Assembly: GCA_026125925.1 (NCBI GenBank)
Contig: JAHCKF010000074.1
Coordinates: forward strand, 1 to 11,420
Direction of reading: 5' to 3'
DNA length: 11,420 nucleotides
Origin: Pseudolabrys sp.
GTDB lineage: Bacteria; Pseudomonadota; Alphaproteobacteria; Rhizobiales; Xanthobacteraceae
Positions 7,173-11,420 of the stretch are shown piece after piece (position 1 is the stretch's first letter; every line of letters starts with the position of its first letter). The notes under the pieces are model-generated. The model worked only from the letters and a program-made list of their open reading frames with translations. It did not search any database and was not told the origin of the DNA. The position numbers and the translations under genes were made by a program.

Positions 7173-7739
7173 CTATCGTCTTGGGTATCCGTTGGCAAGT
7201 GTCGCGGAGGGAAATGCCACTGGTTGCCTGCCGGAGCCGGCCGACCAGGCCAACGCCCTGTTTTCCAACCGGATTCGCCAGGCCAGCAGGGCCGCATTGG
7301 CCACAGAAAAGATGAGTGCCACGCTTGGTAGGCCAAGCGCGAGGGGAACCACGGCGATTTCCAGTACCACAATCAGGTAATTCGGGTGTCGCGCCCATCG
7401 ATACGGTCCGCCGATCACCGGTGGCGTCCCTGGCAATACCAGGACCCGGGTCGTCCAGCGCCGCCCGAGGCTGGCGATGACCCAGACCCGGCCGGCCTGC
7501 AGCAGGACGAACAGGGCCAGCCATTCAAGGTGCACCGGCCGGTCATAACCAAACCAGGCCAGCGCCAGCCACCAGGCGGCATGCAGCATCACCATGATCG
7601 GATAATGCCCGGCGCCGAACTCCACCGCGCCGGCGGCGCGGAGCGCCGCGGTGTTGCGGCGGGCGAGTGCAAGCTCGGCCAGCCGCTGCACGAGGAGAAA
7701 GCCAACGAGCCAGGCGCCTTCACCCATGACATTACCCAT
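7173..7739 (-). CDS. isoprenylcysteine carboxyl methyltransferase-like membrane protein (PKS-associated)
   Basis: This 188-aa integral membrane protein belongs to the ICMT family, a group of SAM-dependent methyltransferases. Several hydrophobic helices are visible. The family core is the segment GGPYRWARHPNYLIVVLE (Arg-His-Pro-x-Tyr), followed by a late RIRLENRAL segment. I start at ATG 7739, which has GAGG 8 nt upstream and overlaps the polyketide synthase stop by 8 nt; ATG 7727 (184 aa) is an alternative. In Streptomyces (SrsB) and Bacillus (BpsB/YpbQ) such proteins sit beside a type III PKS and O-methylate its alkylresorcinol or alkylpyrone products. The same role is likely here, by context. 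Prenylated protein is an unlikely substrate in a bacterium. Confidence 0.85.
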   Translation of the reverse strand: MGNVMGEGAWLVGFLLVQRLAELALARRNTAALRAAGAVEFGAGHYPIMVMLHAAWWLALAWFGYDRPVHLEWLALFVLLQAGRVWVIASLGRRWTTRVLVLPGTPPVIGGPYRWARHPNYLIVVLEIAVVPLALGLPSVALIFSVANAALLAWRIRLENRALAWSAGSGRQPVAFPSATLANGYPRR

Positions 7740-8784
7740 GGGCGACCTCGAGCGCGGCCAGCGACACCGTGAAGCCCGGCCCCATCGCTGCGAGCAGCGC
7801 CGGCCCGCGCAGGCCACGCCGCAGTGCGCGTTCCAGCACGAACAAGACCGTCGGCGCCGACATGTTGCCGTGCGTCCGGAGCACCTCGCGCTCGTCGCGC
7901 AGCGTTCCCGTCTGCAACTCCAGCGTCGACTCGACGGCCTGGAGAACTTTGGTGCCGCCGGGATGGAAGACAAGTTGCGGCGCGGTCAGTCGCGCGCGCT
8001 TGATGAAGCGCCTTGCCGGCGCGGCCAGCTTCTGCTCGATGAAGCGGGGCAGCGAACGCGACAGCACCACACCGAACCCGGTCGGATCCATGGTCCAACC
8101 CATGATGTCGAGCGTTGCCGGCCACGTATGTTCGGCAGTGGCACCGACTTTGATGCCTGCGCCATCGTCGCCCGCGCGCAGCACCAGCGCCGCCGCACCG
8201 TCGCCGAACAGCGCCGACGATATTACATCGGTCTTGGTCGAACGGTCGGAACGGAAGGCGAGCGTACACAACTCCACGACAACGACGAGAACGACGTCAC
8301 CGGGCCTGGCCTGCGCCAGTCGCGCGCCAAGCGACAGGCCGACCACACCGCCGGCACAGCCGCGGCCGAACACCGGCACGCGCAAGACATCCGGCCGGAA
8401 ACCGATCTCGTCGCTGACCAGAGCCTCGAGGCTGGGCGTGGCGATGCCCGTCGACGACACTGTGACGACGACATCGACATCGCGCGGCCTCAAGCCGGCA
8501 CGCTTGAGCGCATCGCGCGCGGATTGAACAAACAAGGCGCTCGCGCTCGCCAGATAGGCATGCGTGCGCTCCGGCCAGTCATGCGGCGCCTCGAACCAAT
8601 CGATCGGCTTTGCCGAATAACGCTGCTCGATTCCGGCATTGACGTAGATATCGGCGAGCTGGGGAAAGCGTGCGAAGCTTGGCCCATACACACGGCGTGC
8701 CAGCGCAGCGACGGCGGTTTGCTTCAGCGTGTGAGGCGGAACGGCCGTCGCCATTGCAAGAAGCGCAGACTGGGATGAACGCAT
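7732..8784 (-). CDS. type III polyketide synthase (chalcone/alkylresorcinol synthase-like)
   Basis: This 350-aa cytoplasmic enzyme extends an acyl-CoA starter with malonyl-CoA and cyclises the product. The catalytic triad is visible: Cys143 in GRGCAGG, His274 in LVFHPGGTKVL and Asn307 in THGNMSAPTVLFVLE. The late GPG loop (MGPGFTVSL) near 334-342 is also present. The length fits bacterial type III PKSs. ATG 8784 has AAAGG about 8 nt before it. The downstream methyltransferase gene overlaps its end by 8 nt, so the two are translationally coupled. The likely product is a long-chain alkylresorcinol or alkylpyrone, judged from the methyltransferase partner; starter unit and ring type cannot be read from sequence. 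No fatty-acyl ligase or carrier protein lies beside it. Confidence 0.94.
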   Translation of the reverse strand: MRSSQSALLAMATAVPPHTLKQTAVAALARRVYGPSFARFPQLADIYVNAGIEQRYSAKPIDWFEAPHDWPERTHAYLASASALFVQSARDALKRAGLRPRDVDVVVTVSSTGIATPSLEALVSDEIGFRPDVLRVPVFGRGCAGGVVGLSLGARLAQARPGDVVLVVVVELCTLAFRSDRSTKTDVISSALFGDGAAALVLRAGDDGAGIKVGATAEHTWPATLDIMGWTMDPTGFGVVLSRSLPRFIEQKLAAPARRFIKRARLTAPQLVFHPGGTKVLQAVESTLELQTGTLRDEREVLRTHGNMSAPTVLFVLERALRRGLRGPALLAAMGPGFTVSLAALEVAHG

Positions 8785-8798
8785 GACAGGACCTTTCG

Positions 8799-8813
8799 GC
8801 TATCGCAGATAGC
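8799..8813. promoter_or_regulatory. perfect inverted repeat upstream of the polyketide synthase
   Basis: GCTATC-GCA-GATAGC is a perfect 6-bp inverted repeat with 3-bp spacer, ending 14 bp before the PKS start and just upstream of its ribosome site. It could be an operator for a dimeric regulator or a small 5' RNA hairpin. A poor promoter-like pair (TTGGCC and TATGTG, 15-bp spacing) lies just upstream on the minus strand. No regulator gene is adjacent. Confidence 0.33.
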
Positions 8814-8884
8814 GCACATAGTGTCCCCCCACCGAGGCCAACACCGGCCCGGCGCCTTTCATCATTCGCAATCGCGTGAAGTTT

Positions 8885-8927
8885 AAAAAGAGGCGGCCCG
8901 CTCAGGCACGCGCGCGCGCCGTCCGCC
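8885..8927 (-). terminator. candidate intrinsic terminator after the histidine kinase
   Basis: On the minus strand GGCGG (8927-8923) can pair with CCGCC (8896-8892). An inner GGC/GCC pairing is possible, and TC plus five T residues (8889-8885) follow directly. The structure overlaps the kinase stop codon. The loop is long, so strength is doubtful, but the GC stem plus T-run is the right order. It would separate the kinase transcript from the PKS unit. Confidence 0.35.
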
Positions 8928-10395
8928 GCGCCGCCAGTTCGACCGCGCCATCGGGGATGGTGATGCGAAAAGTCGCCCCCATGGTGCCCGGAACGAGGTT
9001 GATTTCGCCGCCATGAGCGCGGACCAGTTCGGCGGCGATCGCGAGGCCCAGACCCGAGCCGCCGGGACGGGTCGAGCCCTGGAAGGCCTGATAAAGATGA
9101 CTGCGCGCCCGTTCCGACAGGCCGGGCCCGGTATCCGACACTTCGATCGCCACGACATCGCCTTCGCGGCGGCCGGTGATGCGTATCTGGTCGCGCGCCG
9201 GGTCGCGCGTGCCGTGGGTCTCCAGCGCCTGAATGGCATTGCGTCCGAGATTGACCATGACGCGAAACATCTGATCGGGGTCGGCCTCCATGGTGAGGTC
9301 ACGCTCGACCGAGACGATCCAGCGGATCGGCACTTCGATCGTGAGGCCGAGCGACTCGCGCACCTCTTCGATCAGCGATTCCACCGGCACGGTCTTGCGG
9401 TCGGGCGGCGCTTCCTGGGCGCGGCCGTAGGACAATGTCGTCTGGCAAAGCGCGACGGCGCGTTCCAGGGCATGCATCAGCTTGGGCGCAAAGCGCTGCA
9501 CTTTCGGATCGGGCAGGCTCGAGAGCTGATCGGAGAACAATTGCGCCGAGGCGAGCAGATTGCGCAGGTCATGATTGATCTTCGCGACGGCGAGACCCAG
9601 CGAAGCCAGCCGGTTCTTCTGATGCAACATCGAGGCTAGTTCCCGCTGCATCGCCGCCAGCTCTTCTTCGGCGGTGCCGATTTCATCGCGGCGTCCCGAA
9701 CGTTCGATGATACGCGCGGCGTTCTCCGGATCGGCGCGAAACGCCACCATGTTCGCCGTCAGGCGGCCCATCGGCCGCACCAGCAGATAATGCAGGGCAA
9801 AGAACACCAGCATCGCCGTGAACGCCGATATGCCCAGCGACACCAACATGATGGTCACCGAGAAACTCAGCATCGCGGCGCGCAAGGGCGCTTCGTCGAG
9901 AATGATTTCGATGAACTGGCCTTCGGCCATCGGCGCCGGCCCGATCACGCGCATGACGTCGTTGGGTTTGCAGAAGAGAAGGATGTCGAAGGCTTCCTTG
10001 ATCGACTGCCACCACATGACATTGCGCATGTCGACGTCGTCCTCGATCGAGGACGGCAGGTCCGCCGAGGCCAGGAGCCGACGCTGATCGCCCATCTTCA
10101 TCGCGACCGCGCGGGCGCCGATCGAGTCCAGAATCTGCTTGGCAAGGCTCTCCGGCACCATGCCACTCGGCGCGGCATCGAGCACCATGGCCGCAGTGTG
10201 GGCGGCGGCGAGCCGGTCATTGAGCCAATTGAGGCGGAAGTTCGCGATGAGTGGCACATAGATCAGCACTTCGGCCACCAGCACGAAGGCGACGGTCAGC
10301 ATCAGCAGCTTGCCGGACAGCCCGACGCGCACCGCCGGCCGGGCCGCGCCCGTCGCCTGGCTCGCGTCGCCCATGGCATCGGGGAGTGTGCTCAA
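8902..10395 (-). CDS. membrane sensor histidine kinase (orphan)
   Basis: This two-component sensor kinase has 497 aa from TTG 10395, chosen because AAGGATGAGG sits just upstream. ATG 10374 (490 aa) is an alternative with no clear ribosome site. TM1 (about 29-51) and TM2 (about 175-205) bracket a periplasmic sensor region of roughly 120 residues. A HAMP linker (about 205-258) and dimerisation helix follow, with phospho-acceptor H275 in the H-box INHDLRNLL. The ATP-binding domain shows N386 in the N-box NLGRNAIQAL, the G1 box DTGPGL (421-426) and the G2 box GGSGLGLAIA (445-454). All catalytic motifs are intact. No response regulator is encoded in the window, so it is an orphan here. Its signal is unknown, and any link to the adjacent polyketide genes is speculative. 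Confidence 0.93.
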   Translation of the reverse strand: MSTLPDAMGDASQATGAARPAVRVGLSGKLLMLTVAFVLVAEVLIYVPLIANFRLNWLNDRLAAAHTAAMVLDAAPSGMVPESLAKQILDSIGARAVAMKMGDQRRLLASADLPSSIEDDVDMRNVMWWQSIKEAFDILLFCKPNDVMRVIGPAPMAEGQFIEIILDEAPLRAAMLSFSVTIMLVSLGISAFTAMLVFFALHYLLVRPMGRLTANMVAFRADPENAARIIERSGRRDEIGTAEEELAAMQRELASMLHQKNRLASLGLAVAKINHDLRNLLASAQLFSDQLSSLPDPKVQRFAPKLMHALERAVALCQTTLSYGRAQEAPPDRKTVPVESLIEEVRESLGLTIEVPIRWIVSVERDLTMEADPDQMFRVMVNLGRNAIQALETHGTRDPARDQIRITGRREGDVVAIEVSDTGPGLSERARSHLYQAFQGSTRPGGSGLGLAIAAELVRAHGGEINLVPGTMGATFRITIPDGAVELAARRTARARA

Positions 10396-10596
10396 CCCAG
10401 CCTCATCCTTGATCGCCGCAACAGCATGATGCGCCCCGCCGTTCAACCCTCGCCCGCGGCGGGAGGTTAGCCAAGATTCTAGGCCGATGTGTGCCCTACA
10501 GACAGCCCCGACAAGAGTTCCCGGACCGACCGCACCGAAAACCGGGTCCAGAGAGCCCAACAAGAATATCCCCTAGAGAAGGCCCGCCGCATCGCA

Positions 10597-10625
10597 TTGA
10601 CGGGCGGGAGAGGGTCCCTTATAAG
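10597..10625 (+). promoter_or_regulatory. sigma-70 promoter of the rpmH-rnpA-yidC operon
   Basis: TTGACG (10597-10602) and TATAAG (10620-10625) are separated by exactly 17 bp, each one base from consensus. Transcription would begin near 10632, leaving a leader of about 115 nt before rpmH. A strong promoter is expected for ribosomal protein L34. Confidence 0.8.
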
Positions 10626-10647
10626 CCGCCCAACACGTGCCCCCCGG

Positions 10648-10676
10648 TCATGAACGGAACTTACCTCCGCTCATGA
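10648..10676 (+). repeat. imperfect 11-bp inverted repeat in the rpmH leader
   Basis: TCATGA-A-CGGA pairs with TCCG-C-TCATGA across a 7-nt loop (ACTTACC): ten pairs and one A/C mismatch. It begins about 16 nt after the inferred transcription start. The outer TCATGA is itself a palindrome, so the arms are also a direct repeat of TCATGAA. It could be an RNA hairpin in the L34 mRNA leader or a DNA operator. Confidence 0.55.
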
Positions 10677-10698
10677 ATCGCCGGGAAATGGCGGATTT

Positions 10699-10714
10699 CG
10701 GGGCTTTTGCCCCG
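10699..10714 (+). repeat. GC hairpin with TTTT loop in the rpmH leader
   Basis: CGGGGC (10699-10704) and GCCCCG (10709-10714) are perfectly complementary around a TTTT loop. The hairpin ends 19 nt before the rpmH ribosome site (GGAGA). No T-run follows the stem, so it is not an intrinsic terminator; it may stabilise the leader or help regulate L34 translation. Confidence 0.5.
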
Positions 10715-10745
10715 GCCCCACGGCGCCATCAGCGGAGATTCGATC

Positions 10746-10880
10746 GTGAAGCGGACCTACCAACCGAGCAAGCTTGTGCGCAAGCGCCGTCACGGGTTCC
10801 GCGCGCGCATGAAGACCACGGGCGGCCGCAAGGTCGTCCAGGCTCGCCGCGCCCGCGGACGCAAGCGGCTCAGCGCCTAA
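10746..10880 (+). CDS. rpmH: 50S ribosomal protein L34
   Basis: The 44-residue very basic protein starts [17 protein letters not shown], the L34 signature, with the usual [11 protein letters not shown] and [11 protein letters not shown] segments after it. It is a small structural protein of the large ribosomal subunit. The start is GTG, with GGAGA (10734-10738) 7 nt upstream. The length equals the usual 44 aa. It is first in the operon with rnpA and yidC and is driven by the promoter at 10597-10625. Confidence 0.98.
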   Translation: MKRTYQPSKLVRKRRHGFRARMKTTGGRKVVQARRARGRKRLSA

Positions 10881-10914
10881 CCGGCGGCCCCCATAGCCGC
10901 GACGTCTGCTTTCA

Positions 10915-11262
10915 ATGGAACGGCTGAAGCAACGGGCGGATTTTCTCAAAGCGGCGACCGGGACCAAGATCCCGGCCGCCGCTTTCGTACTCCAGATGCG
11001 CCCGCGCGGCGATTTGGGCCCGGTCCGGGTCGGCTTCACCGTGTCGCGCAAAGTCGGGAACGCCGTCGAGCGTAACCGCGTCCGCCGGCGCCTGCGCGAA
11101 CTGGTCCGTCTCCACGGCAAATCGCGCATGCACAGCGGGCATGATTATGTGCTAGTGGGGCGCCAGGCGGCGCTGAGCCTGCCTTTCGAGCGCATCGCAC
11201 ACGATTTTGACCGGGCACTGGGGCGTGCTCACAGCGGGGCGCGACCGCGGCAGGAAGCCTGA
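10915..11262 (+). CDS. rnpA: ribonuclease P protein component
   Basis: This 115-aa basic protein binds the RNase P RNA and supports removal of tRNA 5' leaders. The family signature is clear: VRVGFTVSRKVGNAVERNR (about 37-55) followed by VRRRLREL, the conserved RNR box. The length fits (usually about 110-130 aa). It begins 34 nt after rpmH, the standard order. No clear Shine-Dalgarno precedes the ATG, so translation may depend on coupling or be kept low relative to L34. The C-terminal tail is short and Arg-rich. Confidence 0.97.
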   Translation: MERLKQRADFLKAATGTKIPAAAFVLQMRPRGDLGPVRVGFTVSRKVGNAVERNRVRRRLRELVRLHGKSRMHSGHDYVLVGRQAALSLPFERIAHDFDRALGRAHSGARPRQEA

Positions 11263-11275
11263 AAACGGGATCCCG

Positions 11276-11420
11276 ATGACCGACAATAAGAACACCATTC
11301 TCGCCATTGTGCTGTCGGCCGTCGTGCTGATTGCGTGGCAGTACTTCTATGCCGTGCCGCAGGCGGAGAAGCAGAAGCAACTGGCGCAACAGCAACAGCA
11401 GACCCAGCAGGCCGGCCAGC
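11276..11420 (+). CDS. yidC: membrane protein insertase YidC (N-terminus only)
   Basis: The first 48 codons are present and the gene runs off the right edge. YidC inserts and folds inner-membrane proteins alone or with SecYEG. The start MTDNKNTILAIVLSAVV continues into IAWQYF, the conserved N-terminal transmembrane anchor (about 7-27) of Gram-negative YidC. A Gln- and Lys-rich stretch follows, the start of the low-complexity linker before the periplasmic domain. GGGA (11267-11270) lies 5 nt before the ATG. rnpA ends 13 nt upstream, so yidD is absent between them. Confidence 0.95.
   Translation, partial: MTDNKNTILAIVLSAVVLIAWQYFYAVPQAEKQKQLAQQQQQTQQAGQ

Larger units (their letters stand above)
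10396..10745. other. divergent intergenic region between histidine kinase and rpmH
   Basis: No convincing gene is seen in these 350 bases. The right half holds the rpmH promoter and a leader with two hairpins, listed separately. The left half should hold the kinase promoter on the minus strand; the best -10-like hexamer is TAGAAT (10481-10476) without a good -35. A small GC palindrome CCCGC-G-GCGGG lies at 10453-10463. I found no obvious DnaA or CtrA boxes. Confidence 0.6.

Noticed and set aside
7651..8778. Plus-strand open frame (375 codons) opposite the polyketide synthase
   Set aside because: The minus strand has the complete Cys-His-Asn triad, so this is an antisense shadow.
1..11420. 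CRISPR arrays, insertion sequences or rRNA genes
   Set aside because: No regularly spaced repeats, transposase motifs or rRNA segments were seen.

Overview
The window reads as a chromosomal stretch of a GC-rich alphaproteobacterium, most likely Hyphomicrobiales (Rhizobiales). The signs are strong G/C at third codon positions, a tRNA-Arg(ACG) with G73 and encoded CCA, the core order rpmH-rnpA-yidC with no yidD, and a YidC N-terminus of the rhizobial type. The species cannot be named from the sequence alone.

The left part (1-7054) is the end of a conjugative or mobilisable integrated element, all on the + strand. It holds a one-span membrane protein with a LysM-like periplasmic tail (cut or ambiguous at its 5' end), a VirD4/TrwB-type coupling ATPase overlapping it by 4 nt, a MobF (TrwC-type) relaxase-helicase, a small unrecognised ORF overlapping the relaxase end, and a large serine recombinase. 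The relaxase would nick and unwind the element DNA, the coupling protein would pass it to a type IV secretion channel, and the recombinase would integrate and excise it. No channel genes lie in this window. They would have to be to the left or supplied by another element.

The junction with the host chromosome appears to be a tRNA-Arg(ACG) gene (7055-7131, minus strand). The last nine sense codons and the stop codon of the recombinase are the complement of the tRNA 3' half, so tRNA and recombinase converge and overlap by 30 nt. The other attachment repeat is outside the window.

To the right, on the minus strand, is a two-gene unit: a type III polyketide synthase and an isoprenylcysteine-methyltransferase-like membrane protein. 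This matches the known type III PKS/methyltransferase pairs that make and O-methylate alkylresorcinols or alkylpyrones. Upstream of it, on the same strand, is an orphan membrane histidine kinase. A roughly 350-bp divergent intergenic region follows. It has a near-consensus sigma-70 promoter and two hairpins in the rpmH leader. It leads into rpmH, rnpA and the first 48 codons of yidC on the + strand.

The points most worth checking are the recombinase tail made from tRNA sequence, a serine rather than tyrosine recombinase at a tRNA site, a hairpin that would hide the relaxase ribosome binding site, the LysM-like partner of the coupling protein, and the paired rpmH leader hairpins. I found no clear case of an entirely new system.
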